DNA of 64,000 bases from Calendula officinalis (GCA_963853835.1 OY970828.1:65464861-65528860), one strand, 5' to 3'; numbered from the stretch's first letter, positions 34,119-46,654 are shown. Translations and numbers: made by a program. The notes: generated by a model from the sequence alone, not told the origin.

Positions 34119-34985
34119 CCACTTATCGGAAAAAGGGAACTTGCTTTGTGCCGAGTTTGGTATGACACTTTCAAAAAATGAGAAAGACGGGAATGACATG
34201 AAAATAAAATCATTTTGGGAAAGTGTTCTTGACAAATTTCATAGCTTCATAGAAGTCTTCCCTTACCGAAAAGTGGATAGCCTTAGTAGCAAATGGCGTG
34301 AATTAAACAACAAGGTAACAAAATTTAATGGTATATATAACAAACTAATGTCGGAAAGAGGGAGCGGGGTAACCGAGTTTGATGTTTTGACGATCGCAAA
34401 GGTACAATATAAAGTTGAAAAAAGAGCCATGGTTTTAAGCTAGAGCGACAGTGGTTGATTTTAAAAAATGATCCAAAGTGGCAATCAACAATTACGTCGG
34501 AACAGCAGCAATCGAAGCGCTTACGGAGTTCACAATCGGTCGATGTTTCCGATGGTTGTTCTCGTATTGACCTTAATGCAGGGGATGATGACATTGACAT
34601 TCCAGATGACGCGTTTGATGACCTTGAACAAACCCCACCTCCTATCCGACCAATTGGAAGAGACGAGGCTAAACGAGCTAGTAAGCATGTGGCGGAAAAA
34701 GGAAGCGAAGAGCAAGGATATGGAAGAGATGCAAAAAAAGGTTAAACGACCACATGGAGGCAACGAAAGAGAGGCTTGAGATGCGTCGTCAACAGGTTCA
34801 ACTGGAACAAGAATGACGTGATCAAGAGAAGGAGCGAGAAGCAAGAGAATGAGAGACGACAACCGAACAACGAATGATCAATAATTTGAATATTTTGAGT
34901 TCGAAAGAGGAAGGCATGCGGCACGAAGATGTTGATATTCTACTAGCGGCGAAGGCAAGGGCCCTTGCGGCCATGAACAATTTAA
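34119..34985 (+). pseudogene. PIF/Harbinger ORF1-type Myb/SANT-like protein, frameshifted
   Basis: Reading across frames gives FWESVLDKFH, SLSSKWRELNNKVTKFNGIY, ERGSGVTEFDVLTIAKVQY, then ILKNDPKWQST after a frameshift near 34443. A basic/Q-rich region with IDLNAGDDDIDIPDD and PIGRDEAKRAS follows, and a helical tail ends ILLAAKARALAAMNNLI. This is the layout of the large plant family annotated as NAM-associated or GST-T3-like, which derives from the DNA-binding ORF1 of PIF/Harbinger transposons. At least two frame breaks make it a relic. No transposase ORF or terminal repeats were identified nearby. Confidence 0.65.
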
Positions 34986-35830
34986 TATAATTTTAGTTTT
35001 AGTCTTTTTAAATTTCAAGTATTGTAATTTTTAATTTTCTTGTATTGTAATTTTAATTTAATGAAATATTAGTTTTATGTTTAAAAAATAAATGAAAATT
35101 AAATGGTAAGATGAAAATTAAAATGGTGTGGCGTGGTGAGAAGAGTATTTTCTAGAGATGATGTAGTGTGCTGAGGTGGCAGATGATGTGACAGGAAATA
35201 AAAGTGTGGCTAGTAATACCCATTAGCTTTAAGATGATTGCACCCGGTGGGTTGGAATCATGGACACGTATTATAACGCACCAACTTAACAATTCATTTT
35301 GTTTTGTTTGTTTTCCTTTTGATAGAGAGCTTTTCAAATTATGTGCCTGTTATCAAGCTATCTTACTAATATATTTACAAAAAACCTTTGATGTAGTAAC
35401 GAAATTATCTATATAATATTTATCAAAGAATGTACAATTACATTTTTGTCCTTCCACTCAAACATTATATTAACCTTTGCCGAAAATGTTGACCACAATA
35501 GCTAAGTTTGATACTTGGGAGATGATTTAGGCCTGAGATCCCATCGGTAAATAAAATTTTAATTTTTAATAACTAAATATATATTTGGATCAATTCCACG
35601 TTTAATATTTATTTAATATTTGTAAATAAATATTTTTAACTAACCAAATAGTATTTATTTAACACTCTGATTATAGTTTAATTAAATTTTATCTATCTTA
35701 ATTTCAACATATTGAAATTTTAGTCAAAAAATTGTCATGTGTAAATTAGTCAGTATAACATTTAATAACTTGAATTTGCATTTTTTTGTTGTACGAATAC
35801 TAATATACATTTTTTGGGCATTATATAAAA
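34986..35830. other. Intergenic DNA, no gene seen
   Basis: AT-rich sequence. The 70-codon frame at 35204-35416 has no recognisable features. Confidence 0.45.
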
Positions 35831-35835
35831 ATCTC

Positions 35836-35866
35836 TGCAGCATCGCGCCGGATGAAACCTACTAGT
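35836..35866 (+). mobile_element. Helitron-like 3' end (decayed)
   Basis: GCAGCATCGCGCCGG followed by CCTACTAGT matches the arrangement at 764-798. The hairpin is poor. The matching 5' end was not found. Confidence 0.35.
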
Positions 35867-36700
35867 TATGATACATAATCAATCCTATTTGTTTTGTTCA
35901 TTACTAAAGAATCTTATAAAATATTTTTGTGAAAGTCTTGATTTGGTCTTTTTCTATGTCTCTAATTGGCACTATCAAAACAATAAAAATTCAATCGCTT
36001 ATTATTTTTATTATATAAAATAATTATTTTTCTCAATATTATTGTCCAACAGATAAAAATACGTAATGCAAGAAAAATATACTGATTACATTATGTGACT
36101 AATTAAATTTTACCACTTAAATGTTTTTTGATTAGTTAAAATATAAAAGTAGAAAACTATTTTAAGACAAACCAAAATAGAAATGTAAACAATAAAATTG
36201 GGACGGACGGAACATTAATTTTGCACATTGTATTGATTCATATAAAGGTTTCATTTCAAGTTTAGAGCATCTCCAATGGTAGCGTTTTTAAAAGTTTGTT
36301 ATTATTACAATAAGTGTTTGGATAACTTTTAACATTGGAATAACTAACTTTTTTAAACGTTTATTGCAAATTCTTTTTTTCTATTATCATTTTAATATAC
36401 TTTCAGTGTTTGTCCTTATTAGTCCTCTATGTTTAATATTTTATCATTTTAAACCTTAAATATATTATACATAAATTCTTTATTTTATTTTTATTAGTTA
36501 ATAAATAAATTATATAATACTTAATGTCATTTATTATAATAATTTTGTATGAGATATTATAAAAAATATTATATTTAGTAAGATGTTATAAAAAGTTTCA
36601 AATTATATAAGAGGTACTTATAAAACATTTAAGATAGATAAAGTTAAATTATAAATATTGTAAAAGAAAAAGCTTTTGAAAAGGTTAATGTAGGAAAAAC
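35867..36700. other. Intergenic DNA with MITE-end-like fragments
   Basis: GGGACGGACGGAAC near 36200 and GAGCATCTCCAATGG near 36266 look like isolated ends of Stowaway- and Tourist-type MITEs. Neither partner end was located. No gene is visible. Confidence 0.4.
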
Positions 36701-36701
36701 C

Positions 36702-37430
36702 TTGTGGGATTCAATGTAGGATTCACATGGCGGAACTTGAATCCCACATTACTGGATCTCAAGTAGACAATGATATCACAAGAAGAAGGAGATGATGAAC
36801 ATTACCTTTAGATTGATAAAGAATGATTCACCTCTACTGCACCACCTGGACACGCTGCAAGACCGCGTTGTACCAACAAAATAACACACGAACTCGTGTG
36901 TGTGTGTGTGTGTCGAACTCGAAACTGAAACACACCTTCGGGTGTGTTTGTTGTTCGTCGAATAAGCAAACCGAAAAACCCCTTGGGGTTCTTTCTTCGA
37001 TCGGCCGAGAGAGGGAGAGGAGAGTTTAGGGTTTTGAGTGTGTAAAGTGATTTACCCTAAAGCCTTAACCTTAAGCCTTTATTTATAAGGACTTAAGTTA
37101 CAGTTAAATCCTTGGAGTTTAATTATGATTAATCTCATAATTAAACTTCCTATTAACACTTTAAACCCTTGGAGTTTTACTAGTTAATTAATTAACTATT
37201 AATTAACTGTCCGTTAAATACTTAACCTAATATTTAACCATCCTCAAATATAATAATTAACTTATTATTATTATTTATTCTCTTATTTTAATTAACTTAG
37301 CTAGTTAATTATTCCACACGACTTACTTCATTCGGTTGTCCATTATTAGGTGTGTAGCGGTGTGACCCTTTAGTGTCTTATAACATTGGACACGGTGACA
37401 CGTGTACTTATCTGTGCACATAAATCCTTC
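36702..37430 (-). repeat. Probable 3' LTR of the degraded copia element
   Basis: On the minus strand a purine tract (CACAAGTGGGAG) precedes sequence starting near TGAAGGATTTATG. A TATA box (TTATAAATAAA) follows at about 37077-37090. Further on is a (TG)n/(CA)n run near 36895-36914, and the end is close to GAATCCCACA. Boundaries are estimates because no second LTR was found for comparison. Confidence 0.55.
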
Positions 37431-38302
37431 AGACTCCCACTTGTGCAAGTTAAGAAACACTTTCTGATCATCGTTGGCCTAAAGCGGTCCCTAGCCAGAC
37501 ATTTAGGATAACCAGGTTGTAAGAACTCTTACATCCAGAGATAATATTCATAAAATGAATAACACTAACAGATTTTCCTTTTGCATCATGATATTTCTTA
37601 ATTTGTGTAATAGACATGGAGCAGGGATCTTGTTCTATTTATTCGAATTTTCTCGAATCTGATTTCGAATTTTTGCAGTAACGGATTACCAAATGATCTA
37701 ATCATTCTCCGAGCGCGGCCACACATTTCAGTAGTCTTAATCGTCAAGCAGCCATGAAATACCTCTTCTAGTTAAAGAAGGTGCAAATTCCATCTTGACA
37801 TTTGCGTTATCTTGCCCACGACTTCCGCTGTCTTAGTCAAGTTCCTTATGATCACCCTTTTACGGTGTGACGTTAGATAAATGCTAAAGATCAGAAGTCA
37901 TCGTGTCTCAAACCAAAACGTCTCAGGTCAGAGGACATCTACTCGAAATTACTCACGCTTAGGCTCCATGAAGTAATCTCGATCTTTTAGTCACGTCTAA
38001 TGTTTAGCAAACTTTGTAAACATCTATGAATATTTATTTTAACAACCCTTGTTGCTCTATTTAATAACTATGAAATAGATAAATATTCATAATGGTATTA
38101 ACTCTTGAACCTAGCTCCCACTAAATTCAAGCAACCACAGACATTTTAGATACTCAAAAACTTTGTGTATCAAGGATAGGTTTAAAACATGTTAAAAATA
38201 GACAATGTGAAAATATTACGTAAAACCTCCTATTTCAATCCTGCGAAACGTTATTACATAATGTATCGATTTCAAACATGTCTATGATTCTAATCAAAAT
38301 TA
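37431..38302 (-). other. Noncoding tail between copia pol and its 3' LTR
   Basis: About 870 bases without an open frame, placed between the pol stop and the purine tract, as in many plant copia elements. Confidence 0.5.
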
Positions 38303-41300
38303 CTAGCTACCAATATTTAGGTACTGCATGCCTATAGCGTGCACATGTTTCTCATGCTTTGGTCCAGCTAGTGGTTTTGTCAACGGGTCAGCGACGTTGT
38401 CATCCGTTGGTATTTTCTTAATTATAATATCACCTTCTCTAACATACTCACGTATGAGGTGATATTTCCTGCGTACATGCCTGGTCTTTTGATGCTCTCT
38501 TGGCTCAACAGCTTGCGCTATTGCTCCACTGTTATCACAGAATATTTTGATTGGTCTAGAGATATTGGCAATAACTCTAAGATCCTCGATAAAATTCTTA
38601 AGCCACATGGCTTCTTTCCCAGCATCATTTGCGGCAATGTACTCAGCCTTTGTAGTCGAATCTGCTATCATATCTTGTTTATGACTCTTCCAAGATATAG
38701 CTCCCCCGTTTAGTGTGAAGACAAATCTCGATTGAGATTTGTAATCGTCTCTGTCGGTTTGGAAGCTTGCATCTGTGTAACCAGTTACACGCAATTCTTC
38801 CAACGAACCTCCAAAGACCAAGAACTTTTCTTTCGTCCTTCTCAAATACTTGAGAATGTTCTTGACAGCCACCCAATGGGGTTCACCAGGGTTCTTTTGA
38901 TATCTGCTCGTGAGACTTATGGAGTAAGCAATATCGGGCCTAGTACATAACATGGCATACATGATTGGTCCAATTGCCGAAGCATATGGTACCAAACTCA
39001 TTCTAGCTATTTCCTTGCTAGATGTGGGACTCTGAGCTTTGCTCAGTGTAATGCCATGTGTCATTAGAATGAGTCCTCTCTTGGAATCACTCATACTGAA
39101 TCTTTTCAGTACTTTGTCAATGTATGTACTTTGACTAAGTCCAATAAGCCGCCTAGATCTATCTCTATATATCTTTATACCTAGTATAAACGCGGCTTCT
39201 CCCAAGTCCTTCATCTGGACACATTTACCTAACCAGGATTTTACTCCTTGTAATGCTGGTATATCGTTTCCTATAACATCAACATACAAGACTAGGAAGA
39301 TTACTATGCTCCCACTGAATTTTGTGTAGACACACGCCTCGAACTCACTCTTGACAAAACCAAATTATTTGATTCTTTTGTCAAAGTGTAAGTTCCAACT
39401 TCTAGATGCTTGCTTCAATCCATAAATGGATTTTAGCAATTTGCATACTTTATCAGGATTCTTTGGATCAGTAAAACCATCCGGTTGTATCATGAATACA
39501 TGTGCATTCAACTCCCTGTTAAGGAAGGTGGTTTTAACATCCATTTGCCATATCTCATAGTCGTAATATGCTGATATGGCCATGAGAATTCTGATAGACT
39601 TAAGCATGGCGACTGGCGAGTAGGTTTCAGAATAATCCACACCCTGTGTTTGCGTGAAACCCATCGCGACAAGTCGTGCTTTGTAAGTATGCACTTTCCC
39701 ATCCATGTCAGTTTTCTTTTTGAAAACCCATTTGCATCCAACAGCTCGTGACTGTGGTGGCAAGTCTGATAACACCCAGACTTGGTTGTCATACATGGAT
39801 TCATCTCTGCTTGCATAGCCTCGAGCCATCTTTCAGACTGTATGCTGTTAGCAGTTTCGCTGTAGGTTAATGGTTCTAGTAGACTTCCAACATCTTCATC
39901 GATCATGAATCCAAGATATCTATCTGGCTCTTGGCGTGGTCTACTTGACCTATGCGGATTGCGTGTCTCTTCTTCCTCAACCGGTGGGTCTGGTTGGGAA
40001 TCAACATTTCTTTGTTGAACTACTGGTTCGACTGAAGTCATCGGTGGATCTTCATTCTCTTCAATTTCTTGAAGCTCTATTTCTTTTCTTGGAGTTTCAG
40101 TTCCTAGAAACTTCTCCTCCAAGAAGACACCTTTCCGAGCAACAAAAACTTTTTTGTCTTCTTGATGATAGAAATAGTATCCTAAGGTTTCCCTTGGATA
40201 TCCAATGAAGATACACTTATCTGACTTGGGGTTTAGTTTGTCTGTGAAGTTACGTCTAACGTACGCTTCACAACCCCAAATCTTGAGAAAAAATAATTTA
40301 GGCTTTCTCTCCGTCCAGTGCTCGAACGTAGTCTTTTCTACTGACTTGGTCGGAACCCTATTCAGTGTGAATGCTGCAGTCTCGAGTGCATGTCCCCAAA
40401 ATGATAGTGGTAGTGGGGCGCGATACATCATTGAACGTACCATGTCTAACAAGGTGCGATTCCTCCTTTCTGACACACCATTCATCTGAGGTGTATACGG
40501 AGGTGTGAGTTGTGAAACAATCCCACATTCCTTCAAATGATCGTCGAACTCTTGGCTCAAATATTCGCCTCCTCGGTCAGACCGAAGTGACTTTATTTTC
40601 TTTCCTAGTTGGTTTTCTACTTCCCTCTGATATTCTTTGAACTTGTCAAAGCTTTCAGACTTTAGTCTCATAAGAAAGACATAACCATACCTACTGAAGT
40701 CGTCAGTAAAGGTAATGAAGTAGCGGTATCCTCCTCTGGCTTCTGGAGTAAAGGGTCCACACACATCTTTGTGTATTATCCCTAACAACTCGCCTGCCCT
40801 TTCATTGTAGTGGTTGAAAGGGTCTTTTGTCATCTTTCCAGATAAACAAGCTTCATATATTGCATATGATTCTAAATCAAATGGCTCTAGAATTCCATCA
40901 TCGTGGAGTTTCTTTATGCGAGTTTCGTTTATATGACCTAAACGACAATGCCAAAGATAAGTTTGATTCAAGTTACTCTTGCATCTTTTACTTATATGAT
41001 AAATGTCTCGTTCTATGTTATTTAGATTTAACCTATATAGACCATTATGAGAATTTGCGTTAAAATATAAAATATCATCTTTTAAACACGAAATTGTTTT
41101 TCCATAAAACTCATAATAAAAACCACTGTCTATAAGTAAATCAAACGAAATAACATTTTTAATAAGTCTAAGAACATAATAATAATCTTTAAGTTCCAAG
41201 ACTCTTCCTGAAGGAAACTTGAGAAGATATGTTCCTACGGCTTCAGCTCCAACCTTGGAACCTTCGCCTACTCGTAGTTCAACATCTCCTCGTCCCAGCC

Positions 41301-41361
41301 TCATGTTCTTCTTAAATCCCTGCAAATGATTGCAAATATGATGACCACATCCGGTATCCAA
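38303..41361 (-). pseudogene. pol: Ty1/copia Pol (degraded)
   Basis: In order on the minus strand: protease site MDTGCGHH, the GAG-pre-integrase HCRLGHI, integrase with DVCGPF, SDRGGEY and the NGVSERRNRTL segment, RT fingers/palm (MDVKTTFLN, YGLKQASRSWN), and RNase H (YTDASFQTDRDD, STTKAEYIAAND, CDNSGAIAQ). Damage is heavy. The catalytic YVDD box reads YVDV followed directly by IGND, with several codons lost near 39265. There is a stop near 39360 and a frameshift near 39825. The RT cannot work. Gene order (integrase before RT) is diagnostic of copia; Tork/TAR-type is my guess. Confidence 0.85.
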
Positions 41362-41396
41362 TACCCAGGATTCACTATAAGTAACGAGACAATCAA

Positions 41397-42182
41397 TTAT
41401 AAAGAACCTGAATCGCTGCCAAAGTCAGCGTCTAACAGCCCCACGTCAGACGTGTGCTCGCAAATATCTTTGCTGCCACAAGCTGGGCAACACGAATCAG
41501 CAAAGTCATTCAACCATTCTTGGAACTCATCCTGCTGAATCTCAGGGAGAGATTCTTCCTCTAGCCTTTGAACATCGCGTATACACAAGAGATTCTCGTG
41601 CAGACCTGCGACACTCAGATCAAAGTTCCCGACTATACGTACTACCTTGTCCTGATAGTACTGAGTGAGAGATCAAAACAAGAACAAGACTTGTTCATGC
41701 TCGTTTGATGTGCCAGTAACTAGGGTGAGACAATCTAGCAACCTTCTTATGTTAATAAGATGGTCACTCAATGGTTGATCATCTTTCATCTTTGACGAAA
41801 TGATTTCTTGCAAAATGAACTGCTTGCTATCTTCAGTACTATCTTTAAACGTCTCCTCAAGATACTGTACAAACTCATAGCATGGTTTCTTACGTATATT
41901 ATCAGTAAGCTTTGATAATGAAGTAAGAATAAGGATCGATATAACTTGTGTTTCATCAGCTAGATACTGATAATAAGCGTCAAGCTCATCATCCTTGGCA
42001 TCTTGCCCTGGTTGTCCCTTGAGCGCCTCGTCTATCACGTACAGTAGATTCTGTGCATTTAGGTAACTCCTAAAATGCACTTTCCAAACTTTGTTGTTTG
42101 GACCAGTAAGCTTCCATTTTCCAGTGATGAACTTTCGCGATTCGTTTGATGAGTAAAACGGAATTTCTGATAGTACAGGCAT
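41397..42182 (-). pseudogene. gag: Ty1/copia Gag (degraded)
   Basis: The open part at 42182-41673 begins MPVLSEIPFYSSNESRKF and continues with KWKLTGPNNKVW and FVQYLEETF, followed by the helical region typical of copia gag. A second short frame (41588-41397) is acidic with CPACGSKDICEH, a possible Cys/His cluster. The two frames are not continuous, so gag is broken. No 5' LTR or primer site was found upstream. Confidence 0.65.
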
Positions 42183-42704
42183 CTATAAGAAAAACAACAA
42201 ACGGTTAGTAAGATTAGATAAATAAATAACTTCTAACATTATTATCTTTTAAGAATAATAGCTAGACTAGGATCCATATTTCACGCCCTCTAATGCAAGG
42301 TTTAGGCACTTCCCATTAGAGCCACGCTATTTCTGGTAGGTATAGCCATACCGATCGCCTCTTAGACTAGAAACGATTCCTAGATCCTCGGGATATCAAG
42401 TTGAACAACAAACTTGTACATGTTTAGTCCCTCTAGTGCATTTTGGGCCGGGACTCCCGATTATCACCAAAATAGACCGTACCACCTAAGACAGTGCGAT
42501 GCCTTGCGTCGGGACTCCCGATTATCACAAGACCCTATGCACCCATACACTCGCAATGATTTGAATCCACATCTAAGGTTCTTTCTCCTTACAATGTGAA
42601 TATCGTTGAACAAGTGAGGTGTTCCATTAAGTGGGTTGCACTCTGATCTAAGATTTTCTAAAAAGGATTTTCCTTTGTTCGAAAAATGTTAGCCAGTTTT
42701 TAAT
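42183..42704. other. Noncoding DNA upstream of the copia gag
   Basis: Contains two copies of GGGACTCCCGATTATCAC (near 42450 and 42512), suggesting a small internal duplication. No LTR end was recognised. Confidence 0.4.
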
Positions 42705-42955
42705 GACTTGGTTTTATAAACTAACTGTTTATAAATTCCACCTTTTAATTTTATCTATATAAAACTTGGTTTATAAACAAACTGTTTACTTTACCATTAT
42801 TAATTTAAAACTTGATTTTCTAAACAAACTGTTTATAATCGTCATCTTATTAATTTATACCTTGGTTTTCTAAACAAAATGTTTATAATTACCATCTTAT
42901 TATTAAAACTTGGTTTTCTAAACAAACTGTTTATAATCACCATCCTTTTTATTTC
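42705..42955. repeat. Degenerate tandem repeat, about five units
   Basis: A unit of roughly 46-58 bp, each with CTTGGTTTTCTAAACAAACT (or close variant) and then GTTTATAAT, occurs about five times. The later units are the most alike. Confidence 0.8.
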
Positions 42956-43804
42956 AACTTTAATAAATAAACGAAAATAAAATAAATACATGCAATTTCG
43001 AGAATTGCTATGCCATAACCCCAAAGACTTGGTTTTGTGTTTTGTAAATTTAAAAAAAAAATAAAAACTTTATAAAATTTCCGAAAAAATAAAAAGTTTT
43101 CGAAAAATATAAAATAAACACAATGTCACTTCTTTTGGGTTATGTCATATTAATTTAAAATAAATAAACTGATAATTATTAAATTACCAAACTGATAATT
43201 TTTAAATTACCCATAAACTGATTTCTTATTAATTCCTCCTTAATTTCGAAATTATTTTGGTTTTAATAATCTATTATTATTTATTATTAATTAAAAAATA
43301 AACAAGTTAAGATTTATGTAAATCTATTCTTTTGATTTGTTCTATAGTTAGTCAAAAAATCAAAAGATTTACATAGATTGACTTATTAATTAAAAGAATT
43401 AAAAATAAAAAAAAGGCTTAAGGCTTAAGATGCAGTACCGCAGAACTATCCTCCAACCAATCAGATTTAAGAAAATTATTATTATTATTTCTATTAATAT
43501 TAAAAGCGTGGGGGCAAAATAGACAATTGAGAAGACCACCACTATATATGGTAACCGAATTTCACATTTACCACTTCCTAAAAATTAGCCTATTTTGAAT
43601 CAATATTATCTCTCTAATTAATCTAACAAAATCATTTTTCTTTTTCTTTCTACATTTCATGTGTTTAATTCGTATTATGTATATATATTCTTACTGCAAA
43701 GTTAATTACATGTGTGTATTATTTTCATTGAACAATTTACTAATCAATAACGTCTATATATATAGATAACGCTTATATATACATACATGAAAACATATAC
43801 ATAT
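42956..43804. other. Very AT-rich DNA with one long stem-loop
   Basis: No gene. A hairpin lies at 43311-43379, its arms sharing ATGTAAATCT and TTTTGATTT with their complements. The origin is unknown. Confidence 0.5.
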
Positions 43805-43840
43805 ACTGGTTTCATAACCCGCCCGATGGGCGGGCTAGCT
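43805..43840 (-). mobile_element. Helitron-like 3' end, copy 2
   Basis: On the minus strand a perfect 7-bp-arm hairpin CCCGCCC-ATC-GGGCGGG is followed 12 bases on by CCAGT; canonical would be CTAGT or CTRRT. About 70 bases around it resemble the end at 7455. A gene fragment on the same strand lies 2 kb inside. Confidence 0.45.
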
Positions 43841-45899
43841 TCGAAAAATAAAATACATAACGATGAAAAAAACGTACGAAAATATATAGTCAAACAATAT
43901 TGCAACATTCAAAATTGATATGATTAGCTCGAAAGTCATACACAATTCGTTGTTGAACTTCAAACAGTTAAGAGGTAATGGTATGAAACAATTAAGTTCA
44001 AGTCAACAAAACCAAATAAACTCAACAATCAACAAAGGTTGATTTTATGTGCATATTTGAAAAATATAATTAAATAAAATAACCATAATTACAAACATAT
44101 CTACACTTTTAAATGCAACCAATACTAACTGCACAAATTATACCAAATTAAACAATAATTATTAAGTCAAATAAGTAACTTCCACCATGATATAGAAGTC
44201 TAAATGTTGTAGCCAGATTATGATGAAAGTTACTTGATTGAGACCCCTTTTGTAACTTATAAACTCTTAGACCAATTTAAATTTCTAAAGATCACTCCGT
44301 TTATAGCCAATACTAACTGCATAGAAGTTTGACCAATTTTTGGTTAACTGTTTCTTTTGGCTAACTGGCGCTTCCTTATGACCAACACTTATAAACGAAG
44401 TGAAGTGGAGACTGCATAAAGAAACATTAAGCTCCTAGATTGTGAAATGCTTGGTATATAATAGAGATAGAGATATTAATTAACCAATCATAATTACCGT
44501 TAAGTATTCAACAACGATTGATTTGTAACTGGTTAATAACTCCTAGAATACGATCAAAACAATATTTTTTTAGCAATTCACGTGATTTAAATTATGAAAC
44601 ATAAACCATAAACTTCAATATTTTAACCTTAAAAGTTGCTGCTGCATCTGATGACATATAAAAGGTTGGATCTTCATAGCTAAAATTAAATAAAAAGGAT
44701 TAAAAAAAGAACGGGTTAAACATGTCAAAAATAACCTAAATCATTTATTCAAGACCAATTTAATCATTATTGAAGTAATGTAGTTCTTGTAATATCTTGA
44801 AGTCTAATTTTAACAATATTAAATACATTTATGAACATATATAATAAATTGTAACATCAACAAATGCTTTTATCTCATGCCCTCTAGGCATGAGTTATTT
44901 CCATATAAAAATGGTAAGGTGCATTCTTATCCTTATTATACATAATTGATTTTCTATTATGTGCTCTAGGGGCATAGGTTAACACATTAATTTGCACTTA
45001 ATTTTCCTAAATACATAGCAAAATGCATTAAAGAAGATCAATGTTTCTATATTTTAGATACATATTAAATGATTATTTTAATTTAAATGGAAAGTTAAGG
45101 ATAATTAATATGTGTTAATATGTGCCCTAGGGGCACATATTAGAAAAACCCAAATAACAATTATATTATACATAATTTATGTTATTTATATGGAAATGTT
45201 TCACATATATGGTATTCATAAAGCCGACAATTATGTTATTTCCACAATTAATGATTATTATTAATTATTAGATCAGTAAATACAGAAACGTTAAATTTGG
45301 GAATCTTTATTTACTGTAAATATGTCTAATTATTGAAACTGATTTGAAGGAAAATGATTTTTAATGCCTAATTATTTGACTAATGAATTTCAGTTAATAC
45401 CAAAAATGTAGTAAATCCGTAGTTTAAGGTAAAAGCTGGCCAAAACTGGATTAAAATGTTGAAGAAACAAACCTGTATACACCAGTAAGATTTTTAATCA
45501 ATGACATTTTTCCATTGAGATGCCTTCATTGTTATTGACTTTACCATCTCTTGTAAGTTTTTTTAATTTTTTTTGAACGGCTTACCATCTCTTGTAATAC
45601 ATGCATTGTTTCTTATTTAACTCAGATTAAATAAAAAACAAATATGAGAGACATAGGACCAAGAACTAACCCTATATGAATTAAGTAACCTGCATTGTTG
45701 ACAAATATTTTATTGTTGATAAATAGGACCAAGAACTAACCCTATGTGAATTAATAACTAACCACTTGTGTGGCACTCTTGCTTTGCTATTAAGAGCCAA
45801 TTGCAGAATATTCCAAAATTACATTATTTAGGTAAACAAAAAAGACAAAATAAGAAATAAAAATAGTGATTATTTTAAGTGATTTAGTAAAATGATAAC
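43841..45899. other. AT-rich DNA with palindromes and a short direct repeat
   Basis: No gene recognised. Three related palindromic sites (44874-44894, 44959-44977, 45117-45141) and a 32-bp repeat with a 70-bp period (45653-45684 and 45723-45754) are the visible structure. Confidence 0.5.
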
Positions 45900-46530
45900 C
45901 TTGAGGATTTTAAGGTTAGTCCATGGCCCTTTATCAGATAGAAGACATCCCCCTTTATCTGCACAGGTACATGTGCCACTTAAGGATTCTGGTAACTCAA
46001 TACAAAAAGTGCCAATTGAATATTTAACATAAGAATTTTTATGATATAATAATATGAAGATGAATAATTACCTTGCATCGATTAAACATAAAAAATAAAA
46101 AATTAAGCATACATGAATTTTAGCAGCCCACTTTTGGATCTAGAAATGACTTTACAGTACTCCAGAGCAGCCTAAAACCAGGACCCCCGCAATACATTTG
46201 ATGAAGTGTCTGGAAATTTTTAAAAAGAAGTTAGAACTGATGACACCGATAAAATTCATTTGTACAACAAGTGATCTTACTTCAGGATCAACTTTTCCTA
46301 ATCTTTCAATGTAAACAACTAAACATGTCTTCCTTCTTTATCAACTCCATGTATTCAAAATCCTGAGCAAAACAAATATCACTTTTGACTTTTAGAGAGG
46401 ACAAGACCATATTAATGAATGGGTTTAATTACCTCGATAATCATCAGCACGAAATTCCTTTCTCCAGTGAATCATATAAGCCCACAATTGCTTAGCTTTT
46501 TCAATAATATACTTCCTTGATTTCATAAAC
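45900..46530 (-). pseudogene. SEC14-like phosphatidylinositol-transfer protein fragment
   Basis: Pieces of the CRAL-TRIO/SEC14 domain lie in gene order on the minus strand. Segment 46530-46433: KAKQLWAYMIHWRKEF. Segment 46362-46281: HGVDKEGR, then VYIERLGKVDP in another frame. Segment about 46212-46112: TLHQMYCGGPGFRLLWSTVK and FLDPK. Segment 45998-45900: GTCTCADKGGCL and SDKGPWTNLKILK. Donors and acceptors survive around several segments, so this is a DNA copy with introns. In-frame stops and shifts make it non-coding. The family binds phosphoinositides and moves lipids between membranes. The N-terminal CRAL-TRIO-N start and the C-terminus are missing. Confidence 0.8.
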
Positions 46531-46654
46531 CTAAAGCAAATAAAGCATCAATCTTAAACTTATATTCACTTTATGAAAAGATTAAAATTACAACATAAAT
46601 GCAAAAATATGCCTCAACATCATATGATAATGAAAATCACAATATCACTGATTC

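Noticed and set aside
36893..36916. (TG)n run as an independent microsatellite locus
   Set aside because: It sits inside the probable copia LTR and is explained as part of it.
42183..43804. A 5' LTR for the degraded copia element
   Set aside because: I looked for sequence matching 36702-37430 and for the primer-site complement and found neither.
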